Positions 19,276 to 28,875 of a stretch of DNA of 64,000 bases are shown piece after piece. Each line of letters starts with the position of its first letter. Position 1 is the stretch's first letter. The notes beneath the pieces were generated by a model. That model was not told the origin of the DNA. It did no database searches and saw nothing but the letters and a program-made list of their open reading frames with translations. The stretch is from positions 992,001 through 1,056,000 of the forward strand of contig CP145417.1 in the NCBI GenBank assembly GCA_036867785.1. Reading direction: 5' to 3'. The translations under genes and the position numbers were made by a program. This DNA is from Plasmodiophora brassicae. Lineage: Eukaryota; Endomyxa: Phytomyxea; Phytomyxea; Plasmodiophorida.

Positions 19276-20703
19276 TTAGATCCAGCCCATGCGCGTGCAC
19301 TGTTTGACTTGCAAGGATCCCTCCAAAGAGAAATCCGTGAGACAAGCTGCACGCTCGTCCGATTTCTGGTCTTTCAGTATGGAGAAGTCTGACTCAACGA
19401 CTGAAGTATTCGCGAAGACGGACGCAAGGCCACCGACGAACGCGCACAGGTCTGGGTAATATCGGCCCAAGTCCTCGCAGGACCATGCGTCGTCGAACGA
19501 CACATCCTTGCGTTTGGTACCGTCTGGTCCAGGTGCGTGTAGTCGGTTCAAAGCGTCCTTCAAGTCGGACTGGCGACGGTGTCGTTCTCTCAGTTCACGA
19601 TGCTGCCGTGAGATCTTTTCAATCTTGTGTAGGTCCCATGTCGACTCGAGTCTATCGTGGAACTTGTCGATTAGGTAGACGAGTTTGCGTGGCTCGATCT
19701 CAATCAGGTCAATTGGGAGAATCGGGAACCTTTCGGTCGGCATGGCTGCATTCATTTCATCGCGCTGGGCGCTGATGCCCTTGATCTTTGTATAGGTGTC
19801 AACGAACATCTGGGCGATGCAACTGAACACTCTTTCGCGATCTTCGCCCTGAACGGCAGGGATGACCTTCTTGAAGATATGGGTTCCACCGTGATCAATG
19901 AGCAAGCCCTCAATGTGGTTTCCGGAAACGACATACCCATTGTGGCGTATCGTGTTCGATTCAGACGATGACTGGCCGGGTTCATCACTGTCGTCATCAG
20001 ATCCGCCGCCTCCAGCACCGATGCGCTTGATCCAAGCCAGCTTCATAATTTTCTCAGCCAGCGATTCGACCTCGTCTGCCTGCTCGTTGACAGTGGTCTG
20101 TCGTCCTTGTAGTTTCCTCGTTGATTCGTTAATCGTCTCTGACAGCGCGTTCACCGCGACAACGAGCAGCTGGACGTCGGGGGTCATCTTGTTTCCACCA
20201 GGCTTATCGTCAAGCAATGCCAGGATCTCCGTCAAGTGGTCGAGGAAGAATTTGGTAACGTTGAACATCGACGCCCAGCGCGTCTTGGACAGTGAAGGAC
20301 AAGCTTTGCCAAGTCTAACAGACACAGACGGCTGATGCAGATACGCTATCATCTTTGTCAACGTGGAAAAGAACGCCCCACTATATAGCAAAGTATACGC
20401 AGCCTGCATCACAAGGTCAATCTGATGCAAGGCGCACCAGACCCGAATAAATCCAGGCTTAGCCACCTGACTCAGGTGCGTTACGACACCGGAAACGTGC
20501 CCAGTCATGTTCGCGGCACCGTCGGAAGAGCACGCCAGAAGCTTATTCTGCCAAGATCGGCAGAGAACACCAAACAATTTGCAGACCATGTCGAACATGG
20601 CCAGGCCGGTGTGACTTTCGAAGAATGGCACGGCCATAACATGAAGGTTGAGCTGGCGACCTTCAAAGCAGCAGCGAACGCGAACGTCGATGTACGACGT
20701 ACC
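19276..20703 (-). CDS. hAT-like transposase, C-terminal part (catalytic core and dimerisation region)
   Basis: About 475 codons. The start of this part has ACSSDGAANMTGHVSGVVTH followed by VWCALHQIDLVMQAAY, the D...H(C)xxH pattern typical of the hAT catalytic core. The end, NTSVVESDFSILKDQKSD, fits the hAT C-terminal dimerisation block. In between is a long charged helical insertion with a Ser/Asp-rich linker. The coding sequence stops being continuous at 20703/20704, exactly where the LTR of element E begins, with GTACC on both sides. The gene is therefore disrupted, and no full transposase is expected from this copy. Confidence 0.7.
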   Translation of the reverse strand, partial: GTSYIDVRVRCCFEGRQLNLHVMAVPFFESHTGLAMFDMVCKLFGVLCRSWQNKLLACSSDGAANMTGHVSGVVTHLSQVAKPGFIRVWCALHQIDLVMQAAYTLLYSGAFFSTLTKMIAYLHQPSVSVRLGKACPSLSKTRWASMFNVTKFFLDHLTEILALLDDKPGGNKMTPDVQLLVVAVNALSETINESTRKLQGRQTTVNEQADEVESLAEKIMKLAWIKRIGAGGGGSDDDSDEPGQSSSESNTIRHNGYVVSGNHIEGLLIDHGGTHIFKKVIPAVQGEDRERVFSCIAQMFVDTYTKIKGISAQRDEMNAAMPTERFPILPIDLIEIEPRKLVYLIDKFHDRLESTWDLHKIEKISRQHRELRERHRRQSDLKDALNRLHAPGPDGTKRKDVSFDDAWSCEDLGRYYPDLCAFVGGLASVFANTSVVESDFSILKDQKSDERAACLTDFSLEGSLQVKQCTRMGWI

Positions 20704-20911
20704 TGTCATGAGTCATCTCCACCACCATGACTCACGCCACTCACCTTCCGGCATCTAGCCACCTTCCGGCACCAAGCCACGTTCCGAGACCAAGGCCTTC
20801 ACCAGCCGCGCCCTGGTCCTCAGTCAGCATTCTCATGTCTACTCGATACACCGCGTGATCGGTAGTCATCGCACACTGTCGTGCACCAGCGTTGTCAGGT
20901 AGTTCTCCACA
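20704..20911 (+). repeat. 5' LTR of element E
   Basis: 208 bp, identical to 22431-22638, preceded by the GTACC target duplication. Confidence 0.92.
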
Positions 20912-21454
20912 TTTTTTTTTGCGATGAACCAACCGACACGAAGGTGGAGAAAAGGGCTCCTAACCATATCCTCTTCCGCGCGATCATTGAGGTCCGACAA
21001 GCACGGCCTCTCCAACAAGCAACAGCGCGATGCACGACACGCTAGATACCCGCATGCGCCCGCTGACTCCATGCAGGATATCGTCAAGCGCCGTCATCAA
21101 CACGACCCCCGGTTCAGAACCGTACCATCCGCGCCGGACGCAAATCCACCGGCCGGTACCCGACATCATCGGGGAGACTTTCATCCACATGGAAGTCGCT
21201 CTTCCGGCACAACAACCGGCACCATTCCAGCCGTCGCCCCCGTTCCGCATTCACCGTACTGGGTACCTCTGCCCGCGAATCTCCCGAGGTTCCACGAGTT
21301 CTATTGTTCAACTTCCAGACGCAACTGTCTACAAGCGCAGATCTTCCGTCAGCCACATCTGCACGTCGTTCACGATCCCTAGTGAACGGCGCCTCTTACG
21401 ACCCTCCTAGCCTGCCCTGGGTAGAGTTTTCTACAAAGTCTTCTCCAGCGGCAT

Positions 21455-21870
21455 TACCGGCTCCACGCCACCCTCATCATCCGCATCAATGGGTCTCAGC
21501 CGTCTCCGGCGCTGAACATCCCAACGTATATGGCAACGACATCGCCATCGTCCTCGGTAACGACATCACCGACGGTCCTACCGGCTCCACGCCACCCTCA
21601 TCATCCGCATCAATTGGTCTCAGCCGTCTCCGGCGCTGAACATCCCAACGTATATGGCAACGACATCGCCATCGTCCTCGGTAACGACATCACCGACGGT
21701 CCTACCGGCTCCACGCCACCCTCATCATCCGCATCAATCGGTCTCAGCCGTCTCCGGCGCTGAACATCCCAACGTATATGGCAACGATATCGCCATCGTC
21801 CATGGTAACGACATCACCGACGGTCCTACCGGCTCCACGCCACCCTCATCATCTGTATCAATCGGTCTCA
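21455..21870. repeat. 124-bp tandem repeat inside element E, three units plus a partial one
   Basis: The landmark TACCGGCTCCACGCCACC recurs at 21455, 21579, 21703 and 21827, a constant 124-bp period. Because 124 is not a multiple of three, the frame changes from unit to unit, which argues against a coding function. Confidence 0.95.
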
Positions 21871-22430
21871 TCGACCTCCACTCAACGACTTCAACCGGCT
21901 CCTCGCCACCCTCATCATCCGCATCAATCAGTCTCAGCCCAGGAATGTGCCACTCCGGCTCTGAACGTCCCAGCGTATATGGCAACGTCATCGGCATCGC
22001 CCACGGTAACGACATCACCGACTGCCATCGAACAGACCTAGCGGCATCACCGCCACGAATGCACATCCACTCGTTTTCTTGACGTCCACGGCATTGATAT
22101 CGCCGCCCAAGCGCGGACAAGCAAATTTACACTCAACAATGGCCCAGAAGTGTGCCATCTCCGACACTGAACGTGTCAACATCCAGGTCCGAAGCAGCTC
22201 CCGACACTTCTCTCACCCGCAACTCCAGAACCCTGTCACAGATTCTGCGAGTCCGAAACAAATATGAGCCGCGTCTCCAGCCAGATCGCACAGTTCTCAA
22301 GTTGCGAGCAAGCCCAATCACATCAAGCCGCACATCACGCGCACCATCAAGATTCACTTGACCCGCAACCTCATCAAGCCGCTCATCACGCGCACCTTCC
22401 ACCCCCACATCCCTTTTTGGCGGGGGATGA

Positions 22431-22638
22431 TGTCATGAGTCATCTCCACCACCATGACTCACGCCACTCACCTTCCGGCATCTAGCCACCTTCCGGCACC
22501 AAGCCACGTTCCGAGACCAAGGCCTTCACCAGCCGCGCCCTGGTCCTCAGTCAGCATTCTCATGTCTACTCGATACACCGCGTGATCGGTAGTCATCGCA
22601 CACTGTCGTGCACCAGCGTTGTCAGGTAGTTCTCCACA
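22431..22638 (+). repeat. 3' LTR of element E
   Basis: 208 bp, identical to 20704-20911, followed by the GTACC target duplication and preceded by the purine tract. Confidence 0.92.
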
Positions 22639-23423
22639 GTACCTTTGCACGTGGACCCGTCGAGCGCCAACGAGAATGCCCAGACCGATTCACCGGACAG
22701 GATTGTCAAAATGTTCTGAAAACCGACAGCGCACGTGACCCGAACGTGGCGGGCGACGTTCTCCTCAGAAAACGAGCCGAGCTGGGTGCAAGCCGTGACG
22801 TCAACGGTGGCAGACCCAGCTCGAGACGCCATCCGAAAAGTCATTCCCGTGTCGATGAACTTCAGCGTCAGCTGGTACTGCTTGACCGGATGGACCAGGA
22901 CAACGTACTTCTGAAGTGCCTCGTCGAACGTGAATGGAGACATAGCCCGTGTATGGGTCGCGCTGCCAATTGCGCCAGGACGCCAAAGCAATCTCCCGAT
23001 GAGGATATCGACGATTTCCGGGTCGAAATGGAACCGTAATTCGCTGGACTGTCTCGGCATGAACGACGTGATCAAGCCGGCTGGCGACTGGTGACGGAAG
23101 AAGTTTCTCTTCTCATCCAACGATGGCAAGTTTTGGTACCGCTGCCACAGAGTGGCGTGTTGACTGTTCAGATGCTGGATATACTTGTGTGGGCGGAAGT
23201 CATTCTCGACCTTGTACGTGGTGGTAGTCGGTCGCTGTCCATGACGCCCGAACGTAACGCAGAACATGCACTTGGCCTGAGTGACCACACCACGCGACCC
23301 ATGAGCAGATGGCTTCATGCCGTACTGCACTTCATGATCGGACTGGAATGGAGTTCCTCCATCCCTCATCCGTTTGCTCGGGCGGCGGGTGTCATCGGAA
23401 AGACTATCGTCACCTGACGACAT
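22639..23423 (-). CDS. hAT-like transposase, N-terminal part with BED-like zinc finger
   Basis: Starts MSSGDDSLSDD at 23423. Residues about 45-95 contain CMFC followed about 35 residues on by HKYIQHLNSQH, a C-x2-C...H-x-H arrangement like the BED finger that begins many hAT transposases. The rest (PEIVDILIGRLLWRPG, FSLALDGST) leads into the catalytic region found at 19276-20703. The part ends at the GTACC duplication of element E. Chromovirus B lies 36 bp upstream of the start, so the promoter is displaced as well. Confidence 0.65.
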
Positions 23424-23459
23424 GGTTTGAGGGTGCCAACTGCAGACTGTAGAGGGTTC

Positions 23460-23613
23460 TGTGCCGGCTCCAAGCTATAAGACAAGAATAGCTGTGATCC
23501 GGCTAGGCCGCCCTAAGAATGACGGACATGCACGGCGTCCGTGGGAGCTGCAGGTCGGGGACACAGACGAATATACTACACGGCGGATATACCATCACCG
23601 TTGGGACGTCACA
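23460..23613 (+). repeat. 5' LTR of chromovirus B
   Basis: 154 bp; matches 28527-28702 (176 bp) except for one fewer copy of a 22-bp internal repeat. Confidence 0.92.
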
Positions 23614-26600
23614 GAGATCTCTTGAACATCCTTTCGGGGAAGGTTTCAAAGAAGGACGCGATGGTGGCCACCGCGCAGGAGATGCTGCTGGAAGATGACG
23701 TCGATGATCGACAACAAGGACAGAGCGTGCAAGGCTCAACGATCGTCCTGCAGATGAACAAGGCGCCGACCTTGAAAAGCATGGACCGCAAGGCCGTCAC
23801 GACGTTCATGGCCGAGCTGAAGACGTATCGGAATCACTTCCGGGACGATCCGAACGCCAAGGGCCAGATCCCGCGGTCAGTGAGGAGTATGATCGACCCC
23901 GGTCTGCTCAGGGCGATCTGCAAGTGGGAACTCGGCAAGGACGCCGAGGGGGTGACGGAGAGCGACCTGATGGACTGGATGAAGAGGCATCTGGAGCAGG
24001 ATCGCTCGACGGACGCGAACATCGACCGGGAGATGCGGAAGCTGGCGATGAAGCTGACCATCACCACACCAGCGGCAAGGGTCGTGAACCTCGTGCAGCA
24101 GTACGAGGAATTGGTCGCGCGCAACGGGTGGCAGGACCTCTTCACGTCCCGCGAGGGACGGAAGAACCTGGTCAAGTACCTACTGGGTGCTGTGCGCCCA
24201 TCCGGTTTACAAGCGCTCATGCGGACCCTCGTCATGAAGCGCCAGACCGATCTCCAGAAGGACCCTTTGGAATTCTATCGGGTGCTGAAGGAACGGGCTG
24301 CATCGTATGAGGAGACGATGTTGTACATGGAGCCGGGACGTGAGGATGGCAAGGGGAAGGGAAAGGTCAAACCCACCCCGAAGAAGCGAGGGGCGCAGAC
24401 GGATGAAGGAGGCGATGGAGGCCGGGACACGAAACGACACCGGAAGGACCTGCGATGTTTCAACTGTGACGAGGTTGGACATCCAGCGTTTCGTTGCCCG
24501 AAGAAGCCTACCAAGAAGCAGGTCGCAGACCTGCTGAAGGATCGCCGCAAGGGGCCAACGGGAAGGGATGGACCCCGTAAGGCCAAATCTGATAAAGATG
24601 ACGACTTGTCAGAGTACCCATGGCTTCCAGTGGTAGGAAGAGTGTCGGAGGGGGCGCAGAGGACAGGGGACCAAGTAGTCGTTCGTGTAAACGGACATGA
24701 GGAAGACTACGTTGGGGTTCTGGACAGTGGAGCGACATCGGTTGACGTTCTGATGCCATTGACCATAGCGCGCGAGCTAATGGAGCGGGACCCATTGTTA
24801 ACAATGGAGAACCTCCAGAAGCCGGAAACGTTCTGTCTGGTAGACAGAGAAACGAAGCACACAGCCTACCATGTGATGATACTGGATCTGGGACTGACGA
24901 CGACGGCAGGCGAACTGATCACTCGCCGGCGCCGATGCCTTGTATGGGACATTCCTGAAAAGGAAATAATCCTAGGGGAGAGGCTGTTGGACGACTTGGG
25001 TATCCACCCAAAGAAGGCCCTGGACGTACTCATTAAGAGCACGCCGAAGAAGGGGAATGACGTCATGGATGAAGTGCACAATATGGCAAACGAGATGCCA
25101 CCTCTCTGGGAAGGGGAGGAAGAGGAAACAGAGGATGTGAGGATCGGAACCGATTCCACAGACTCCCTGGAAAGGGAGATGGACGGGATGGTCGAGCGCG
25201 CATTGAGGAATGGCCTACCGCAAGCGATGGGGAAATCGCTTCGGAAACTCGTCAGAAGATATAGGGACGTTTGGCGTATGAGCATTGGACCTGATGGTCC
25301 AGCCAGGGTTACACCATTTGTCACGGAGCTGAAACCGGATGCGGAACCTTACAGGTGCCGAGCCAGAAAGTACAGTATGGAGGACAGTGCTTTCATGGAG
25401 GAATTCGTCGCCCAATTGAAGAAGTATGGCCTAGTCGTTGAAAACTACAACGCGAAGTGGGCTTCACCGGTGGTGGTGGTGACGAAGCCAGGGGGCGGAA
25501 AGCGGTTCTGTGTTGATCTCAGAGCTGTTAATGCCAAATGTGTCGCCGTGGCGTGGCCTATGCCACATCAGGAGGCGATACTCAGGAACCTGGCAGGCTC
25601 GAGGTTCTGGTTTAAGCTAGACGCGTTCAAAGGCTTCTGGATGATGCCGCTGGATGAAGCGTGTCAGGAGATCTTCTCCTTCATGACAGATAAGGGGGTG
25701 TATAAGCCAACGAGGTCGATGCAGGGGGGAATGAACTCCGCCCCTCAGTATCAAGGGAGGATGTTTGAGGTGTTCGGGGAACTTATGTTCCACAAACTAA
25801 TCATATGGATCGATGATCTAATGGGGCATGCCCAAAGGGAGGATGATTGGTTCCGAACGTTGGAACGGACTCTGATGCTAGCCGAACGGCACAGCATCAA
25901 GTTCAACGTGGAGAAGTGTGAGCTCTTCACAACAGAGGTTCGGTTCTGTGGAAGGATATTCACGCCAGAAGGGGTAAGGCACGATCCTGCTAGGATTGAG
26001 GCTTTAATGGCGATACCACAGCCGAGGACGGCAAGGGACTTGCAACAATTCCTTATGGCAACTCAGTGGATGAGTAGGTCCATCCCTGAGTACAACAGGA
26101 AGGTACACCTGTTACAGAGGATATACGAGGATGCCATGAAGGACCAACCTGGCAGGACGAAAGCCATTGCCAGGAGGGTGCGATTGTGCAAATATGGATG
26201 GTCACCCGAACATGCGCTGGCATTCGAGAAACTGAAGATGGCAGTGGCGGACACGGTCCAACTAGCGTACCCGCGAAAGGACCGGATCCAATGCCTATTC
26301 TCAGATGCAAATGAGGTTAACAGCGCGGCGGTAGTCACACAGATTCCGCCTGAGGACTTGGGTAAACCAGTGCATGGGCAGCGACATGAACCGCTGGGTT
26401 TCGTCGGACACAAGTTCGCGGGCCCAGAGCGGAACTGGTCCACGGTGGAGAAGGAAGGGTTCGCGATCAAGGATGGGATTGACAAACTGGACTATCTCGT
26501 TACAACCAACGAGCAGTTTCGTTTGTTTACCGATCATAGGAATCTCGTGAGGATATTCTCACCAACGGACGTGTCAAAGCCAACGGCGCAGAAACTGCAA

Positions 26601-28328
26601 CGATGGGCACTGGACATACAGAGGGTCAACTACGTCATTGAACACATTGCGGGGGAGGACAATGTGTGGTCGGATCTTATGACGCGGTGGGGTGCACCGG
26701 ACGGTGGGCCTGATGACCAGCACCTAGAGGTACGCACGATCAGGAGGATAACGCTTCAAATTGAGGACGGATATCGGGTACGGCCGTTACAAAGGAAGGA
26801 ATTCCAATGGCCGACCGTGGACGAAATCCGTAAGGCTCAGAGGAAATGGCTCAGAGGAACGAAACGACCGAAGAATGGTGATGATCTCTTCGTCACAGGG
26901 AAGGGACAGGTGATCATACCAGACGAATGCAACGAGCTGAAGCTGCAGCTATGCGCTATTGCTCATGCGGGCGGAAACAGTGGGCATCTAGGACTGAAGG
27001 CCTCGTTGAGGAAGTTGGGGGAGTTCTGCCATTGGGCACACTGCGATGAGGACATGAGGACGTTCTGCAACGCGTGTTTGAACTGTCTACCGACAAGGGG
27101 CGGGGTTAGGATTCCCAGGCCATTGGGAACAGCTGTTCATGGTGTTAGGCCGAATCAGGTGATTCACTTGGATTGGCTATACATGATGGCGGCTCAGAAG
27201 GGCGGAAGACATGATCTGCAATGGAACCTGATAATCAGGGATGATCTGTCTGGCATGGTCAAGATTACTCCTGACCATACACCCAATGCGGAAACCACTG
27301 TAGAGGCACTGCTCGAATGGAGGGCTATCTTCGGAACGTTTGAGTTGATGGTGTCAGACATGGCGTCTTGCTTTCTGGCAAACGTTGTGAAGGAACTGGC
27401 GCGTCGATGTGGATTTGCTCATCACCCGACTGTTGCCTATGGGCATTACAGTAATGGATCAATTGAGGTGATCAACAGGAACTACTTGCAACTAGTCAGA
27501 GCACTTCTGTCTGAATTGCAGTGGGACAAATACGATTGGCCATGGTTGAACCACAACATTGAACACACGATCAATCACAGGTCGCAGGCGCGTACCAACG
27601 GGAATGCGCCAGTGACAGTGATGATGGGACGTCAACCAGACAACCCGCTGAAGCAAGTGTTCAAGAGGCCAGGGGATGAGAAGTATGGGGAAGCTACACT
27701 CTCAAAGGAGCATATTCAGGAGCTAGTCATGCAATTGCAGACGTCGCTGAATGAAATGCACAAGGGAGCAGTGCAGCAATCGAAGAAAATCCGAGCCGTA
27801 CACAGGAAGAGGAGCGACGCGTACCGACGAGCAACTGCACCGAACTTTCAGATCGGTGACTATGTACTCATCGGATTGCCTGAACCGGGTAAGGTTCCGG
27901 GCAAGAAGCTCTTTATGAAGTGGCGGGGCCTATATCAAATAACTGATAGCCACGAGAACTACACCTACGAGGTGAGGAATATGTTCAATGAGACGGACAC
28001 TCGAACCGTTCACGGGGACCGCGTTCGCCTCTATGAACATGGCAAAGTGAATGCCACTGAGGAACTGAAGCGACAGATGGATTATGACAATGAGCGTTTC
28101 GCCATTGAAGTCTTCAAGGACTGCAGGCACAGTCCGGAGACAGGGGAATTGGAATTGTTGATCGGATGGAAGGGTTTCTCTGAAGCGGAGGATTCATGGG
28201 AGCCAATCTGCAGGTTGGCGATGGATGTACCGAAGCTGGTGAAGGCACATGCCGCCAGGATGAGGAAGGAGAAACATCACCTTGCTGATGAGGTTAAGGA
28301 GTTACTTAAGGCGGAAGGAGTCCAGTAG
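23541..28328 (+). CDS. Chromovirus gag-pol polyprotein
   Basis: Open frame of 1595 codons beginning inside the 5' LTR. Domains in order: gag (about 30-290), CCHC zinc knuckle (CFNCDEVGHPAFRC, near 305), aspartic protease (LDSGAT, near 395), reverse transcriptase (about 610-800, with WIDD), RNase H (about 910-1035), integrase with an HHCC zinc-binding domain (HLGLKASLRK...CNACLNC, near 1140-1185) and a catalytic core, and a chromodomain at about 1515-1570 (IEVFKDC, WKGFSEAEDSWEP). Chromodomains of this family direct integration to marked chromatin. The true start codon is not certain. Confidence 0.92.
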   Translation: MGAAGRGHRRIYYTADIPSPLGRHRDLLNILSGKVSKKDAMVATAQEMLLEDDVDDRQQGQSVQGSTIVLQMNKAPTLKSMDRKAVTTFMAELKTYRNHFRDDPNAKGQIPRSVRSMIDPGLLRAICKWELGKDAEGVTESDLMDWMKRHLEQDRSTDANIDREMRKLAMKLTITTPAARVVNLVQQYEELVARNGWQDLFTSREGRKNLVKYLLGAVRPSGLQALMRTLVMKRQTDLQKDPLEFYRVLKERAASYEETMLYMEPGREDGKGKGKVKPTPKKRGAQTDEGGDGGRDTKRHRKDLRCFNCDEVGHPAFRCPKKPTKKQVADLLKDRRKGPTGRDGPRKAKSDKDDDLSEYPWLPVVGRVSEGAQRTGDQVVVRVNGHEEDYVGVLDSGATSVDVLMPLTIARELMERDPLLTMENLQKPETFCLVDRETKHTAYHVMILDLGLTTTAGELITRRRRCLVWDIPEKEIILGERLLDDLGIHPKKALDVLIKSTPKKGNDVMDEVHNMANEMPPLWEGEEEETEDVRIGTDSTDSLEREMDGMVERALRNGLPQAMGKSLRKLVRRYRDVWRMSIGPDGPARVTPFVTELKPDAEPYRCRARKYSMEDSAFMEEFVAQLKKYGLVVENYNAKWASPVVVVTKPGGGKRFCVDLRAVNAKCVAVAWPMPHQEAILRNLAGSRFWFKLDAFKGFWMMPLDEACQEIFSFMTDKGVYKPTRSMQGGMNSAPQYQGRMFEVFGELMFHKLIIWIDDLMGHAQREDDWFRTLERTLMLAERHSIKFNVEKCELFTTEVRFCGRIFTPEGVRHDPARIEALMAIPQPRTARDLQQFLMATQWMSRSIPEYNRKVHLLQRIYEDAMKDQPGRTKAIARRVRLCKYGWSPEHALAFEKLKMAVADTVQLAYPRKDRIQCLFSDANEVNSAAVVTQIPPEDLGKPVHGQRHEPLGFVGHKFAGPERNWSTVEKEGFAIKDGIDKLDYLVTTNEQFRLFTDHRNLVRIFSPTDVSKPTAQKLQRWALDIQRVNYVIEHIAGEDNVWSDLMTRWGAPDGGPDDQHLEVRTIRRITLQIEDGYRVRPLQRKEFQWPTVDEIRKAQRKWLRGTKRPKNGDDLFVTGKGQVIIPDECNELKLQLCAIAHAGGNSGHLGLKASLRKLGEFCHWAHCDEDMRTFCNACLNCLPTRGGVRIPRPLGTAVHGVRPNQVIHLDWLYMMAAQKGGRHDLQWNLIIRDDLSGMVKITPDHTPNAETTVEALLEWRAIFGTFELMVSDMASCFLANVVKELARRCGFAHHPTVAYGHYSNGSIEVINRNYLQLVRALLSELQWDKYDWPWLNHNIEHTINHRSQARTNGNAPVTVMMGRQPDNPLKQVFKRPGDEKYGEATLSKEHIQELVMQLQTSLNEMHKGAVQQSKKIRAVHRKRSDAYRRATAPNFQIGDYVLIGLPEPGKVPGKKLFMKWRGLYQITDSHENYTYEVRNMFNETDTRTVHGDRVRLYEHGKVNATEELKRQMDYDNERFAIEVFKDCRHSPETGELELLIGWKGFSEAEDSWEPICRLAMDVPKLVKAHAARMRKEKHHLADEVKELLKAEGVQ

Positions 28329-28526
28329 GCTAGTCATGCTTTTTTCCCGGATGCGCGCTGGGTTATTTTAATGCCGACGGCCATGTGACGACAGAAGCCA
28401 AAACTGTGTTCTACGAAGATTGAGACTTAATTATGTTAATTAGACTATATTAAGGAGAAGACATGATTAGGATACACCACCACTGAAGACACCTGCAAGG
28501 AGGAGCATTTCGTTGAAGGAGGGGAA

Positions 28527-28702
28527 TGTGCCGGCTCCAAGCTATAAGACAAGAATAGCTGTGATCCGGCTAGGCCGCCCTAAGAATGACGGACATGCAC
28601 GGAGTGCGCACGGAGTCCGCACGGCGTCCGTGGGAGCTGCAGGTCGGGGACACAGACGAATATACTACACGGCGGATATACCATCACCGTTGGGACGTCA
28701 CA
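28527..28702 (+). repeat. 3' LTR of chromovirus B
   Basis: 176 bp, TG...CA, preceded by a purine tract and followed by GTTC, the likely target duplication. Confidence 0.92.
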
Positions 28703-28857
28703 GTTCCCACAGCCGTACGGAGCCCGTGGAACGGCGGAATGGCATCCCCGAACGCCTCCCTGGTTCCTAGAGCACGCTTGGGTCGCCTGAACTGGATTCG
28801 GCGAAATATGTCACCACATCACCAAATATGCATGAGATTCGGGTGCTATTTTTAGGA

Positions 28858-28875
28858 AATCGCATATCTCAAGAG
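28858..28875. repeat. Right terminal inverted repeat of the hAT-like transposon
   Basis: 18 bp, perfect inverse of 19136-19153. Confidence 0.85.

Larger units (their letters stand above)
20704..22638 (+). mobile_element. Small non-autonomous LTR element E with tandem-repeat core
   Basis: Identical 208-bp LTRs (20704-20911 and 22431-22638, TG...CA) with a 5-bp target duplication GTACC (20699-20703 and 22639-22643). A purine tract, GGCGGGGGATGA at 22419-22430, abuts the right LTR, giving plus orientation. The 1519-bp interior has no gag or pol; it starts with nine T and carries three full 124-bp tandem units (21455-21826) plus flanking unique sequence. Identical LTRs mean a recent insertion. 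It lies inside the hAT transposase gene. It resembles element D (1069-3323) in design but not in sequence. Confidence 0.9.
23460..28702 (+). mobile_element. Chromovirus B (Ty3/gypsy with chromodomain), looks whole and young
   Basis: 5' LTR 23460-23613 and 3' LTR 28527-28702, TG...CA, with a likely 4-bp target duplication GTTC (23456-23459 and 28703-28706). The LTRs match apart from the copy number of a short internal repeat, so the insertion is recent. A purine tract, GAAGGAGGGGAA (28515-28526), precedes the 3' LTR. One long frame holds gag, protease, RT, RNase H, integrase and a C-terminal chromodomain, the single-polyprotein layout known from Tf1/sushi-type chromoviruses. It lies within the 5' flank of the hAT transposase gene and is nearly identical to the partial copy C at 5363-8110, in opposite orientation. 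Confidence 0.95.
19136..28875 (-). mobile_element. hAT-like DNA transposon carrying two nested LTR elements
   Basis: The ends are an 18-bp perfect terminal inverted repeat, CTCTTGAGATATGCGATT at 19136-19153 and its complement at 28858-28875, with AAATATG-rich subterminal motifs at both ends. Inside is a minus-strand transposase gene in two parts (22639-23423 and 19276-20703), separated by LTR element E; chromovirus B is inserted 36 bp upstream of its start. Without these inserts the transposon would be about 2.5 kb, usual for hAT. No clear 8-bp target duplication was found outside the TIRs, so the ends or the locus may have been altered. Confidence 0.75.

Noticed and set aside
21304-22082. 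Overlapping plus-strand frames in element E
   Set aside because: The 124-bp period forces a frame change each unit, so no single protein is conserved across the repeats.
23834-26537. Minus-strand frames within chromovirus B (and plus-strand frames within copy C)
   Set aside because: Antisense shadows of gag-pol, identical in both copies only because the copies are identical.
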